The position numbers were made by a program, and so were the translations under genes. DNA of 7,868 nt from Nocardioides sp. (lineage in GTDB: Bacteria; Actinomycetota; Actinomycetes; Propionibacteriales; Nocardioidaceae), in NCBI GenBank assembly GCA_021166815.1, contig JAJPEO010000201.1, positions 1 to 7,868 on the forward strand, written 5' to 3'. Position 1 is the first letter of the stretch. The number at the start of each line of letters is the position of its first letter. Under the pieces are notes generated by a model. That model worked only from the letters and a program-made list of their open reading frames with translations. It did no database searches and had not been told where the DNA came from. Below are positions 1-7,492 of this stretch, one piece after another.

Positions 1-1
1 G

Positions 2-22
2 GGCGAGCTCGACTTCAGCTGA
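2..22 (+). CDS. Possible 3' end of a plus-strand gene (GELDFS, stop)
   Basis: In frame 2 the first bases read GELDFS followed by TGA, ending eight bases before the convergent antiporter stop. Tight convergence is usual here and the residues look like a natural C terminus, but six codons cannot establish a gene or a family. Confidence 0.2.
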   Translation, partial: GELDFS

Positions 23-30
23 GGCCCGCC

Positions 31-1623
31 CTACGGCAGGTCGCCGGCGAGCCCCGAGCTCTCCACGGCCTGGTCGGCGAGCTCGCGACCGGCCGCCTCG
101 TAGATGCCGAGCACCGCGTCGACGGAGCCGGAGAGCTGTGACAGCTCGTCCTCGTAGCGGGCGACGGCGGCCACCGCGCCGTTGAACTTGCTCAGCTCCA
201 GCTCGCTCAGCGCGGCCATGTTGCTGCCGTGGAACGGCATCGCCAGGACGGCCAGCTGGACACTGCCCGCCTGCTTGACCCGCTCCCAGAACAACGGGTC
301 GGTGGCGTCGCCCTCGACCACGTCGAGCTGGCGCTCCTGCAGCACCCGCACGCGCGCCGAGTCGCTCTCCACCCCGACGACCTTGAGCCCGTACTCCTCG
401 ACGAGGTGCTTGTAGACGGCGCACCCCAGGCGTCCCATCCCCAGCACGACCACGTCGGCGTGGCCGACGGTGATGGGCCGGTCCTCCGGGTGCAGGCTGG
501 ACGGGTCCAGGGCGGGTACGGCACGCCTGATCATCCGCGCCAACGGCTCGGTCTGGCGGCTCAGCAGCGCCGACACCACGAAGCTCATCGCCACCGCGGT
601 CGACAGCACCGTGATCCACTGCTCGTCGAGGGTGCCGTTGTCGACCACGACCACGCCGACGACCAGCGCGAACTCCGAGAACGTCGCCAGCGCGACGCCG
701 GCGTGGGTCGCGGTGCGGACCCGGAAGCCGCACCAGCGCAGCAGGGGAGCGTAGAGCAGGCCCTGGACCGGGACGAGCACCATCAGCAGCAGCGCCAGGC
801 CGAAGTGCTGCAGGGTGGGGGTGCCGTGCAGCCCGACGGAGACGAAGAAGGCGACCAGCAACAGCTCCTTGACGGAGAACAGCGACTTGGCGATCTCGTC
901 GGCCCTGCTGGTGCCGGCCAGCAGCATGCCGATCGCCAGGGCGCCGAGGTCGCCCTTGAGGCCGACGGCGTCGAAGAGCGCATAGCCCGGGACGAGGGCG
1001 AGCCCCACCCCGACGAGCGGGATCAGCTCGCCGTGCTGGACGAGCTCCAGGGCGCGTCCGACCGGTCGGCGCAGCAGGAGCAGCAGCGGGAGGCCGAGTG
1101 CCCACCAGCTCGGCGGCTCGCCCGAGGCCACGACGATCACGACCACCGCGATGAGGTCCTGGATGACCAGGATGCCGATGGCGGTACGACCGTAGAGCGT
1201 CTGGCTGGCGTGCTTCTGGTCGAGGAGCTTGACGGCGACGACGGTGCTGGAGAAGGACAGGAGCAGGGCGATCAGGGCCAGGCTGGAGAGGTCCTGGCCG
1301 TCCAGCAGGCCCAGGCCGACCGAGGCTGCGGCGCTGAGCAGGCCGAGGGCGATGAGCATGCTGAGGGCGGTGTGGACCGCCGTCACGAGCGTCACCTCGC
1401 GTCGTACCAGGATGCGGGCGTCGAGCTTGAGCCCGATGGCGAACAGCAGCAGGGTCACGCCGAGGTCGGCGACCAGGTCGAGGGTGTCGTTGCCCTCGGC
1501 GCCCATGGCTGCGAGGGCGAACCCGGCGCCGAGGAACCCGACCAGGGGCGGCATCCGGAGCGCCGCGCCGAGCAGGCCGCCCGTCACGGTCACCGCAAGC
1601 ATCAACGCGAGCTCAGCCGACAT
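31..1623 (-). CDS. CPA2/Kef-type cation:proton antiporter with C-terminal TrkA-N domain
   Basis: This is a 530-residue integral membrane antiporter, expected to exchange K+ or Na+ for H+ across the cytoplasmic membrane. Residues 1 to about 355 are a run of hydrophobic helices of the Na+/H+ exchanger fold. They carry the family signatures FAIGLKLD (61-68), FSSTVVAVKLL (124-134), the Gln-Asp pair in LVIQDLIAV (155-156), GLKGDLGALAIGMLLAGT (221-238) and TFSEFALVVG (314-323). A cytoplasmic Rossmann domain follows from about 388, with VVVLGMGRLG (glycine loop 395-400) and an acidic residue after strand 2 (VGVESD), so NAD(H) or another nucleotide probably gates transport. A separate TrkA-C domain is not obvious. 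I chose the ATG at 1623 over the in-frame ATG at 1656 because the hydrophobic protein begins there and a TANNNT hexamer lies six bases upstream; the extra eleven residues are Pro-rich and unlike a transporter N terminus. Family assignment is firm; the transported ion is not determined. Confidence 0.88.
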   Translation of the reverse strand: MSAELALMLAVTVTGGLLGAALRMPPLVGFLGAGFALAAMGAEGNDTLDLVADLGVTLLLFAIGLKLDARILVRREVTLVTAVHTALSMLIALGLLSAAASVGLGLLDGQDLSSLALIALLLSFSSTVVAVKLLDQKHASQTLYGRTAIGILVIQDLIAVVVIVVASGEPPSWWALGLPLLLLLRRPVGRALELVQHGELIPLVGVGLALVPGYALFDAVGLKGDLGALAIGMLLAGTSRADEIAKSLFSVKELLLVAFFVSVGLHGTPTLQHFGLALLLMVLVPVQGLLYAPLLRWCGFRVRTATHAGVALATFSEFALVVGVVVVDNGTLDEQWITVLSTAVAMSFVVSALLSRQTEPLARMIRRAVPALDPSSLHPEDRPITVGHADVVVLGMGRLGCAVYKHLVEEYGLKVVGVESDSARVRVLQERQLDVVEGDATDPLFWERVKQAGSVQLAVLAMPFHGSNMAALSELELSKFNGAVAAVARYEDELSQLSGSVDAVLGIYEAAGRELADQAVESSGLAGDLP

Positions 1624-1629
1624 GGGGAC

Positions 1630-1635
1630 AGGGTA
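1630..1635 (-). promoter_or_regulatory. Probable -10 element for the antiporter (leaderless start)
   Basis: Read on the minus strand this is TACCCT, followed by six bases (GTCCCC) and the ATG at 1623. TANNNT-N6-ATG is the geometry of leaderless transcription, where the mRNA begins at the start codon. No Shine-Dalgarno sequence is visible. No good -35 match is seen 17-19 bases upstream. Its mirror-image counterpart serves metG. Confidence 0.45.
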
Positions 1636-1667
1636 GGGCGGGACGGCGTGCTGCACCGACCGGTCAC

Positions 1668-1673
1668 TAGGCT
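1668..1673 (+). promoter_or_regulatory. Probable -10 element for metG (leaderless start)
   Basis: TAGGCT followed by six bases and the metG ATG at 1680 fits TANNNT-N6-ATG. There is no purine-rich ribosome binding site before metG, which agrees with a leaderless mRNA. The -35 region is weak by eye. The element lies within the 56-bp region shared with the divergent antiporter. Confidence 0.5.
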
Positions 1674-1679
1674 GCGGAC

Positions 1680-3482
1680 ATGACCCGCGTGCTCTCCGCC
1701 GTCGCCTGGCCCTATGCCAACGGACCCCGTCACATCGGCCACGTCGCCGGTTTCGGTGTGCCCTCCGACGTGTTCTCCCGCTACATGCGCATGGCAGGTC
1801 ACGACGTGCTGATGGTGTCGGGGTCCGACGAGCACGGCACGCCGATCCTGGTGCTGGCGGACAAGGCGGGCGAGAAGCCGCTCGACACGATCAACCGCAA
1901 CCACGAGGTCATCGCCCGCGAGCTGGCCGACCTGGGGTGCTCCTACGACCTCTACACCCGCACCTCCACGGGCAACCACTACGAGGTGGTCCAGGAGCTG
2001 TTCCGCGTCTGCAAGGCCAACGGCTACTTCGTCGAGCAGGGCCAGTCCGTGGCGCTGGAGCCCGAGACCGGGCGCACCCTGCCCGACCGCTACATCGAGG
2101 GCACCTGCCCGATCTGCAAGTACGCCGAGGCCCGCGGCGACCAGTGCGACAACTGCGGCAACCAGCTGGACCCGGCCGACCTCATCGAGCCGCGCTCCAA
2201 GGTCACCGGGGCCACCCCGGAGTTCGTCGAGACCCAGCACTGGTTCCTCGACCTGCCCGCCCTGGCGGACGCGCTCTCCGTGTGGCTGGACGGCCGGGAG
2301 GCCGAGGGCACCTGGCGCCCGAACGTCATCAAGTTCTCCCAGAACATCCTCAAGGAGATCCGGCCGCGGGCGATGACCCGCGACATCGACTGGGGCATCC
2401 CGGTCCCGGGGTGGGAGGACCAGCCGACCAAGCGCTTCTACGTGTGGTTCGACGCCGTCATCGGCTACCTCTCGGCCGCGATCGAGTGGGCACGACGACT
2501 CGGCGAGCCCGACAAGTGGCGCGAGTGGTGGAACGACCCCGAGGCGCTGTCGTACTACTTCATGGGCAAGGACAACATCGTCTTCCACTCCCAGATCTGG
2601 CCCGCCGAGCTGCTCGCCTACAACGGCCAGGGCGCCCGCGGCGGCGAGCCGGGCCGCTTCGGCACGCTCAACCTCCCGACCGAGGTGGTCAGCTCGGAGT
2701 TCCTGACGATGGGGGACCAGCAGTTCTCGTCCTCGCGCGGCCACGTGCTCTACGTGCGCGACGTGCTGGAGCGCTACGGGCCCGACCCCCTGCGTTACTT
2801 CATCTGCGCGGCCGGGCCGGAGACCTCCGACGCGGCCTTCACCTGGGCCGACTTCGTCACCCGCAACAACTCCGAGATCGTCGCCGGCTGGGGCAACCTG
2901 GTGAACCGCACCGCCACGATGATCGCGAAGAACTTCGGTGAGATCCCGCCGTGCCACGAACTGGAGCAGGTCGACGAGGACGTCCTGGCGGCCGTACGGG
3001 CCGGCTTCGAAAGCGTCGGCGACCTCCTGCGCCACCACAAGGTGCGGGCGGCGACGGCCGAGGCGATGCGGATCGTCGGCGAGGTGAACAAGTACCTCAC
3101 CGTCACCGAGCCCTACAAGATGAAGGACGAGTCCCAGCGCCAGCGCCTCGAGACGGTGCTGCACGTGGCCGCCCAGTGCGTGAGCGACTGCAACACCCTG
3201 CTCGCGCCCTTCATGCCGCACGCCGCCAACCGGGTCCACCTCGTGCTCGGCGGGAAGGGCGACTTCGTGCCCATGCCGCGCATCGAGGTCGTCGACGAGC
3301 TCGACGTCGACAACGGCGCCGGGTCCCCGTCCTACCCCGTCATCACCGGCGACTACTCCGACACCCCGGCCTGGGAGCCCAGGCCGGTGGTCCCGGGCAC
3401 GCCGGTCGCCAAGCCGACGCCGGTCTTCACCAAGCTCGACCCGGCCGTGGTCGAGGAGGAGATCGCCCGCCTCGGCGGCTGA
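1680..3482 (+). CDS. metG: Methionyl-tRNA synthetase (methionine--tRNA ligase)
   Basis: This is a cytoplasmic class I aminoacyl-tRNA synthetase that charges tRNA-Met with methionine using ATP. It has 600 residues. The Rossmann catalytic domain opens with [15 protein letters not shown], in which the HIGH motif is at 18-21. The connective-peptide zinc knuckle is CPIC (143-146) plus CDNC (156-159). The KMSKS loop is degenerate: [14 protein letters not shown] (341-354), where QFSSS replaces KMSKS and both lysines are absent. After it come [18 protein letters not shown] and [23 protein letters not shown], leading into the helical anticodon-binding domain. The C-terminal tail ([18 protein letters not shown] onward, ending [18 protein letters not shown]) is the kind found in actinobacterial MetRS of this length. 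The ATG at 1680 is supported by the conserved N terminus and a -10 hexamer six bases upstream. It diverges from the antiporter and converges on the ATL gene. Confidence 0.96.
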   Translation: MTRVLSAVAWPYANGPRHIGHVAGFGVPSDVFSRYMRMAGHDVLMVSGSDEHGTPILVLADKAGEKPLDTINRNHEVIARELADLGCSYDLYTRTSTGNHYEVVQELFRVCKANGYFVEQGQSVALEPETGRTLPDRYIEGTCPICKYAEARGDQCDNCGNQLDPADLIEPRSKVTGATPEFVETQHWFLDLPALADALSVWLDGREAEGTWRPNVIKFSQNILKEIRPRAMTRDIDWGIPVPGWEDQPTKRFYVWFDAVIGYLSAAIEWARRLGEPDKWREWWNDPEALSYYFMGKDNIVFHSQIWPAELLAYNGQGARGGEPGRFGTLNLPTEVVSSEFLTMGDQQFSSSRGHVLYVRDVLERYGPDPLRYFICAAGPETSDAAFTWADFVTRNNSEIVAGWGNLVNRTATMIAKNFGEIPPCHELEQVDEDVLAAVRAGFESVGDLLRHHKVRAATAEAMRIVGEVNKYLTVTEPYKMKDESQRQRLETVLHVAAQCVSDCNTLLAPFMPHAANRVHLVLGGKGDFVPMPRIEVVDELDVDNGAGSPSYPVITGDYSDTPAWEPRPVVPGTPVAKPTPVFTKLDPAVVEEEIARLGG

Positions 3483-3491
3483 GCGACCGGG

Positions 3492-3842
3492 TCAGTCCCG
3501 GCGGTGCGGGTGCAGGTCGGCGGTCGCGACTTCCCAGGCGTCGGCCAGCTCGACCAGGTCGGCGCGGTGGTCGGCGATGCGGCAGCCGCGTCCGTTCGGC
3601 TTCCAGCCGATGCCCTCCTCGGCCCAATGGCCCCGGGCGGTGTCGACCAGGTGGAGCGGCAGGTCGCCGTACGCGTTGGTGACCCGCCACCAGGTCACGC
3701 CGGAGCCGTGGCGGCTCATGATGGAGCCGACGTGGCGCGGGCCGGTGCCGACCAGGCCGGCGATGTCGCCGTACGACACCACCCGTCCGCGCGGCACCTG
3801 CTCGACGGCGCGCAGGACCAGCTCCACGACCCGATCGTCCAT
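3492..3842 (-). CDS. Alkyltransferase-like (ATL) / MGMT-family DNA-binding protein
   Basis: This 116-residue protein matches only the C-terminal DNA-binding domain of O6-alkylguanine-DNA alkyltransferase. It shows the winged-helix entry VPRGRVVSYGDIAGLVG (16-32; Tyr24) and GPRHVGSIM (34-42), whose Arg36 corresponds to the arginine finger that replaces a flipped base. At the alkyl-acceptor site the usual PCHRV is TWWRV (50-54): Trp51 sits where the reactive Cys should be, so it should bind alkylated guanine without repairing it. ATL proteins are known to flag such lesions for nucleotide excision repair; that role here is inferred from the family. The ATG at 3842 is chosen because AGGA (3850-3853) precedes it by seven bases and the upstream frame extension does not resemble the family. 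It converges on metG with nine bases between stops and diverges from the hydrolase across 68 bp. Codon use matches the neighbours. Confidence 0.83.
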   Translation of the reverse strand: MDDRVVELVLRAVEQVPRGRVVSYGDIAGLVGTGPRHVGSIMSRHGSGVTWWRVTNAYGDLPLHLVDTARGHWAEEGIGWKPNGRGCRIADHRADLVELADAWEVATADLHPHRRD

Positions 3843-3861
3843 GGGCCCATCCTGCCCCGGA

Positions 3862-3867
3862 TACGCT
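3862..3867 (+). promoter_or_regulatory. Candidate -10 element for the alpha/beta hydrolase
   Basis: TACGCT in the 68-bp divergent gap between the ATL and hydrolase genes would place a transcript start near 3874 and give a leader of about 37 bases containing the strong ribosome binding site. No clear -35 is visible, so this is only a candidate. Confidence 0.25.
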
Positions 3868-3898
3868 CGCGCCCGAGCACGGACAGCCGCCGACCACC

Positions 3899-3906
3899 AG
3901 GAAGGA
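3899..3906 (+). promoter_or_regulatory. Ribosome binding site of the hydrolase
   Basis: AGGAAGGA ends four bases before the ATG at 3911 and is a strong Shine-Dalgarno match. It fixes this start. It contrasts with metG, the antiporter and nei, none of which shows one. Confidence 0.7.
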
Positions 3907-3910
3907 CGCC

Positions 3911-4777
3911 ATGTACCCCGAGGTCCGCGCGGCCGTCGCCGCTGACACCACACCCGACTTCCGGGCGCCCGGCTTCGACGTCGAGGCCTACCGTCGCAAG
4001 GTCCGTGCCTTCAACGCCGTCCAGCCGCGCGAGGACGTGGCCCACGTCGAGGACGTCGACGCCGACGGGGTGACCTGTCGCGTCCACACCCCCCACGGCG
4101 CCGTGCCCGGCACCCTGGTCCATCTCCACGGCGGCGGCTTCGTCTTCAACGACATCGACGTCCACGACGGCCTGGCCCGGCGGCTGGCCAACAGGCTGCG
4201 CCGGCGCGTGGTGAGCGTGGCCTACCGCAAGCCGCCCGAGCACCGGTTCCCTGCGGCTCCCGACGACGTCGACACCGCCGTCGCCTGGGTCCGCGGGCGC
4301 TGGACCGAGCCGATGGCCGTCCACGGTGACTCCGCAGGCGCCAACCTCGCCCTGGTGGCCGCCCTGCGCAACCCCGGCGCCTTCGCCGCGCTGGCGCTGG
4401 TCTACCCGTTCCTCGACCCGCGCGCGGGCTTCGACTCCTACGCGCTGGGGGAGGAGGTGGGCTTCGGCGCACGCGAGGCGAGCTGGTACTGGGAGCAGTA
4501 CGCCCGCGACGAGGCCGACTACGACGACCCCGACCTCGCGCCCCTGCTGTCGGACCGGCTCGACACGCTGCCGCCGACGTTCGTGGCGACCGCCGAGTTC
4601 GACCCGCTGCGCGACGAGGGCGAGGAGCTGGCGCGCAGGATCGTGGAGACCGGGGTGCCGACGGTCGGCGTACGGTGCCTGGGCCAGCAGCACGGCTTCT
4701 ACCGACACGCGTCGTTCACCGCCTCGGAGCCGCTGGTCCGGCAGGTCGCGGGCTTCCTCGACCAGCACCTGGGCTGA
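3911..4777 (+). CDS. Alpha/beta hydrolase, HSL (hormone-sensitive lipase) family esterase
   Basis: This 288-residue soluble serine hydrolase most likely cleaves carboxylic esters; the natural substrate cannot be read from sequence. The HSL-family oxyanion motif HGGG is at 73-76 (LVHLHGGGFVFND). The nucleophile elbow GDSAG (139-143) places the catalytic Ser at 141. The acid is probably Asp231 in ATAEFDPLRDEGEELA and the base His261 in QQHGFYRH. The segment AYRKPPEHRFPAAPDDV corresponds to the conserved YRLAPEHxFPA stretch, with KP in place of LA. The first 50 residues form the usual helical cap and there is no signal peptide, so it is cytoplasmic. Length is normal for the family. It has its own ribosome binding site. 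The rpiB gene begins 43 bases after its stop, so cotranscription is possible, but a separate rpiB promoter is equally plausible. No metabolic link to rpiB is evident. Confidence 0.9.
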   Translation: MYPEVRAAVAADTTPDFRAPGFDVEAYRRKVRAFNAVQPREDVAHVEDVDADGVTCRVHTPHGAVPGTLVHLHGGGFVFNDIDVHDGLARRLANRLRRRVVSVAYRKPPEHRFPAAPDDVDTAVAWVRGRWTEPMAVHGDSAGANLALVAALRNPGAFAALALVYPFLDPRAGFDSYALGEEVGFGAREASWYWEQYARDEADYDDPDLAPLLSDRLDTLPPTFVATAEFDPLRDEGEELARRIVETGVPTVGVRCLGQQHGFYRHASFTASEPLVRQVAGFLDQHLG

Positions 4778-4807
4778 CCTGCTGGTGCGTCTCCGGGGGC
4801 GGCTTGG

Positions 4808-4813
4808 GAGAAT
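4808..4813 (+). promoter_or_regulatory. Candidate -10 element or Shine-Dalgarno region of rpiB
   Basis: GAGAAT lies seven bases before the rpiB ATG at 4821 and differs from TANNNT only in its first base, so a leaderless start is possible. The overlapping GGGAG (4806-4810) could instead serve as a ribosome binding site with a long ten-base spacing. The sequence alone does not decide between them. Confidence 0.3.
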
Positions 4814-4820
4814 TGGCGCC

Positions 4821-5318
<498 letters not shown>

Positions 5319-5327
5319 GTCCCGTCG

Positions 5328-6185
5328 ATGCCTGAGGGCCACACGCTGCGTCGGCTGGCCGACGACCTGGACGCCGCCTTCGCGGGGCGCGAGGTCGAGG
5401 TCGGCAGCCCGCAGGGAAGGTTCGCCGACGAGGCCGCGCTGCTCGACCGCACGACCCTGGTCGGCGCGGACTCGGCGGGCAAGCACCTGTTCGTGGAGTT
5501 CGAGGGGGAGCGGTTCGTCCACGTCCACCTCGGTCTCATCGGCGGCTTCGACGTGCGGCGCGACGTCGCGGAGGTCCCGTTCCCGCAGGGCGCCGTACGC
5601 CTGCGGCTGGTCACCCGCGACACGCCGGCCGCGTACGCCGACCTCCGTGGCGCGACCCGGTGCGACCTGGTGTCGGCGGCCCGGCGCGACGAGGTCGTGG
5701 CGACCTTGGGCCCGGACCCGCTGCGGGCCGACGCAGACCCCGACCGTGCCTGGCAGCGCATCCGCCGCAGCGGGCGGGCGATCGGCGACCTGCTCATGGA
5801 CCAGGGCGTGATCGCCGGCGTCGGCAACGTCTACCGCGCCGAGGTCCTGTTCCGGCACCGGATCCACCCGCTGCGACCCGGGCGGACGCTGCGGGTGGGG
5901 CAGTGGACGGCGATCTGGGACGACCTCGTCGAGCTCATGGCCCAGGGCGTGGTGGACAACCGCATCGACACGGTGCGCCCCGAGCACACGCCGGAGTCGA
6001 TGGGACGCCCCCCGCGGGTGGACGACCACGGGGGAGAGGTCTACGTCTACCGCCGCGCCGCCATGCCGTGCCACGTGTGCGGCGCCAGCGTGCGGACCGA
6101 GGTGCTGGCAGGACGCAATCTCTTCTGGTGTCCGCGATGTCAGCCCGCGTTCCGCTCCAGAGCCGTACAGTCGACCTCGACCTGA
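5328..6185 (+). CDS. nei: Fpg/Nei-family DNA glycosylase / AP lyase (endonuclease VIII type)
   Basis: This 285-residue base-excision repair enzyme should remove oxidised bases and nick the resulting abasic site. The N terminus is MPEGHTLRRL: after Met removal Pro2 is the Schiff-base nucleophile and Glu3 the general acid. The PEGHT form resembles Nei rather than Fpg (usually PELPE). Lys52 in DSAGKHLFVEF is the conserved beta-hairpin lysine. The helix-two-turn-helix runs about 152-185 (IGDLLMDQGVIAGVGNVYRA), with Asn167 and Tyr169 contacting DNA. A C-terminal zinc finger is complete: CHVC (248-251) and CPRC (268-271), with the DNA-binding Arg263 in AGRNLFWC. All key residues are present. The start is fixed because catalysis needs Pro2. 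No Shine-Dalgarno sequence is visible and rpiB ends nine bases upstream, so translational coupling is likely. It resembles M. tuberculosis Nei1. The exact lesion preference cannot be told from sequence. Confidence 0.93.
   Translation: MPEGHTLRRLADDLDAAFAGREVEVGSPQGRFADEAALLDRTTLVGADSAGKHLFVEFEGERFVHVHLGLIGGFDVRRDVAEVPFPQGAVRLRLVTRDTPAAYADLRGATRCDLVSAARRDEVVATLGPDPLRADADPDRAWQRIRRSGRAIGDLLMDQGVIAGVGNVYRAEVLFRHRIHPLRPGRTLRVGQWTAIWDDLVELMAQGVVDNRIDTVRPEHTPESMGRPPRVDDHGGEVYVYRRAAMPCHVCGASVRTEVLAGRNLFWCPRCQPAFRSRAVQSTST
6166..6171 (+). promoter_or_regulatory. Candidate -10 element for the membrane phosphatase gene
   Basis: TACAGT lies inside the last codons of nei and would give a start near 6178 and a leader of about 34 bases that includes the ribosome binding site. 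No strong -35 is visible. Read-through from rpiB-nei is an alternative. Confidence 0.3.
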
Positions 6186-6197
6186 CCCGACCCCACC

Positions 6198-6202
6198 GAG
6201 GA
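6198..6202 (+). promoter_or_regulatory. Ribosome binding site of the phosphatase gene
   Basis: GAGGA is nine bases before the ATG at 6212. It decides this start over codons further upstream in the open frame, which lie inside nei. Confidence 0.6.
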
Positions 6203-6211
6203 CACACACCG

Positions 6212-7306
6212 ATGACCCCGCTCGCAGGCCAGCCCGCGCGCGCCGTGTCAGCAATGGGCCAATGGGCCGAGAACGGCCTGCGCCGCCTCGTGCCGAGGGG
6301 CTCACAGCTGCTCGTGCTGCTCGTGCTCGTCACCGTGGGCTCCGGGCTGGGCATCTGGCGCTACCCGGAGTACGTCCCGCTGGTGTCGCTGCTGGTGCCC
6401 CTGGTGGTGGCCAACCTCGTGCTCGGACCACGCGAGCTGCCGTGGTTCGTGGTGTTCGTGCTGCTCGTCCTCGCCGTGCTGGTGCCCACGCAGCCGGAGG
6501 TGACGATCCGGATCGTGGGCAGCGTCGTCGTCATGTTCGGGCTGGGCTTCATGGTGCTGCTGGCCTCGTTCCGCCGTTCCCAGCTGGGCGTGGCGGGCCT
6601 GCAGGGCGAGTCGATGTTCGTCGACCTGCGTGACCAGATCCTGCGCCAGGGCACCATCCCCGAGCTGCCCGCGCAGTGGTACGCCGCCTCCGAGCTGCGC
6701 TCGGCCGGGGGCACGCCGTACGCCGGTGACTTCATCGTGGCGTGCCGCAAGGGTGATGCGCTGCAGGTGGCCGTCGTCGACGTCTCCGGCAAGGGCCAGG
6801 CCGCAGGCACCCGCGCGCTCATGCTCTCCGGCGCGATCGGAGGCCTCATCGCGGCGCTGCCGCCGGAGGACTTCCTGGGCGCCACCAACGAGTTCCTCCT
6901 GCGCCAGGAGTGGGAGGAGGGCTTCGCCACCGCCATCCACCTCAGCCTCGACCTCGGCACCGGTGACTACGTCGTGCGCAGCGCCGGGCACCCGCCCGCC
7001 GCGCTGCGGGAGGCCGGCTCGGGACGGTGGCGCGTGCTCGAGAGCGCCGGCCCGGTGCTGGGGCTCATCGAGGACGCGACGTACGAGGCCGTGACCGGCA
7101 CCATGCGGTCGGGCGACGCCATGCTGCTCTACACCGACGGCCTGGTGGAGATCCCGCGGCGCGACATCGCCCTGGGCATCGACAAGATGCTGGGCCGGGC
7201 CGAGCACCTGCTGCGCGGTGACTACGAGGGCGGCGCACAGCGCCTGATCGAGTCCCTCGGGGGACGCAACGACGACCGTGCCCTGCTGCTGGTCCACCGC
7301 CGCTGA
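6212..7306 (+). CDS. Membrane-anchored SpoIIE/PP2C-type serine/threonine phosphatase
   Basis: This 364-residue membrane protein has two parts. Residues about 31-120 hold four predicted transmembrane helices (roughly 32-48, 54-72, 77-93 and 99-119) with very short loops. Residues about 155-364 are a cytoplasmic SpoIIE/RsbU-type PP2C phosphatase. Its metal-binding motifs are visible: YAGDF (Asp173), VVDVSGKGQAAG (Asp190), SAGHPP (257-262), GPVLGL, MLLYTDGLVE (Asp309) and GRNDDRALLLV (Asp355). The first motif is GDFIVA rather than the more usual GGDxYD. Family members dephosphorylate anti-anti-sigma factors or similar STAS proteins to switch on alternative sigma factors; that target is inferred only. 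No sigma, anti-sigma or STAS gene lies nearby, and there is no PAS, GAF or HAMP sensor, so any signal would have to act through the membrane domain. The ATG at 6212 has a GAGGA site nine bases upstream. The gene starts 26 bases after nei. Confidence 0.87.
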   Translation: MTPLAGQPARAVSAMGQWAENGLRRLVPRGSQLLVLLVLVTVGSGLGIWRYPEYVPLVSLLVPLVVANLVLGPRELPWFVVFVLLVLAVLVPTQPEVTIRIVGSVVVMFGLGFMVLLASFRRSQLGVAGLQGESMFVDLRDQILRQGTIPELPAQWYAASELRSAGGTPYAGDFIVACRKGDALQVAVVDVSGKGQAAGTRALMLSGAIGGLIAALPPEDFLGATNEFLLRQEWEEGFATAIHLSLDLGTGDYVVRSAGHPPAALREAGSGRWRVLESAGPVLGLIEDATYEAVTGTMRSGDAMLLYTDGLVEIPRRDIALGIDKMLGRAEHLLRGDYEGGAQRLIESLGGRNDDRALLLVHRR

Positions 7307-7312
7307 GGGACT

Positions 7313-7328
7313 CCGGCCCACTGGCCGG
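7313..7328 (+). terminator. GC hairpin after the phosphatase gene (possible terminator)
   Basis: A perfect 6-bp stem CCGGCC / GGCCGG with loop CACT begins six bases after the stop codon. No T-tract follows (the next bases are CTCGGTTGTG), which is common for high-GC actinobacterial hairpins but makes intrinsic termination uncertain. It separates the phosphatase from the tRNA transcript. Confidence 0.4.
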
Positions 7329-7333
7329 CTCGG

Positions 7334-7364
7334 TTGTGGCCGATGACCGGCGGTGTGGCACGAT
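7334..7364 (+). promoter_or_regulatory. Probable promoter of the tRNA-Gly/tRNA-Pro unit
   Basis: TTGTGG (7334-7339) and CACGAT (7359-7364) sit 19 bases apart and resemble -35 and -10 hexamers of a housekeeping sigma-70-type promoter. Transcription would begin near 7371, about 30 bases before tRNA-Gly. The spacing is slightly long and the -10 lacks its first T. Confidence 0.45.
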
Positions 7365-7400
7365 GACTCCGCACCGCGGGCTGCCTGGCCACGCGGACGC

Positions 7401-7474
7401 GCGGATGTAGCTCAATGGTAGAGCCTCAGTCTTCCAAACTGATTACGCGGGTTCGATTCCCGTCATCCGCTCCA
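7401..7474 (+). tRNA. tRNA-Gly (anticodon UCC)
   Basis: The full cloverleaf folds by eye. Acceptor stem GCGGATG / CATCCGC has discriminator T at 7471 and an encoded CCA (7472-7474). The D arm is GCTC / GAGC with loop AATGGTA. The anticodon stem is TCAGT / ACTGA with loop CTTCCAA, giving anticodon TCC at 7433-7435, which reads GGA and probably GGG. The variable loop is TTAC. The T arm is GCGGG / CCCGT with loop TTCGATT. A U at position 73 is the normal identity element for glycine. Position 26 is C, where a purine is more usual. It is the first tRNA of a two-tRNA unit. Confidence 0.97.
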
Positions 7475-7477
7475 ATG

Positions 7478-7492
7478 GCCCCGGTCAGGGGC
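7478..7492 (+). other. Hairpin in the spacer between the two tRNAs
   Basis: GCCCC / GGGGC form a perfect 5-bp stem around loop GGTCA. The flanking AATG (7474-7477) and CATT (7494-7497) extend it to nine pairs with one bulged A at 7493. It fills almost the whole 25-base spacer and includes the last A of the encoded CCA of tRNA-Gly. It could guide processing of the dimeric precursor or act as a partial terminator; both are inference. Confidence 0.4.

Noticed and set aside
229..1683. A 484-codon plus-strand frame opposite the antiporter
   Set aside because: The translation is rich in Gln, Asp, Glu, Arg and His with no domain, as expected opposite a Leu/Val-rich membrane protein.
1602..3239. A 545-codon open frame on the minus strand, antisense to metG
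   Set aside because: It is a high-GC shadow: the opposite strand encodes an unmistakable MetRS, and the antisense translation has no family motif and a His/Val/Gly/Arg-rich composition.
3487..3501. CCGGG-TCAGT-CCCGG hairpin between the convergent metG and ATL stops as a bidirectional terminator
   Set aside because: The stem is only five pairs, it overlaps the ATL stop codon, and no T-tract lies on either side. It could be chance in such GC-rich DNA.
5660..6211. Upstream extension of the phosphatase frame into nei
   Set aside because: The frame is open only because of GC-rich codon bias. The extension is Arg/Pro/Gly-rich and overlaps nei, and a ribosome binding site marks the ATG at 6212.
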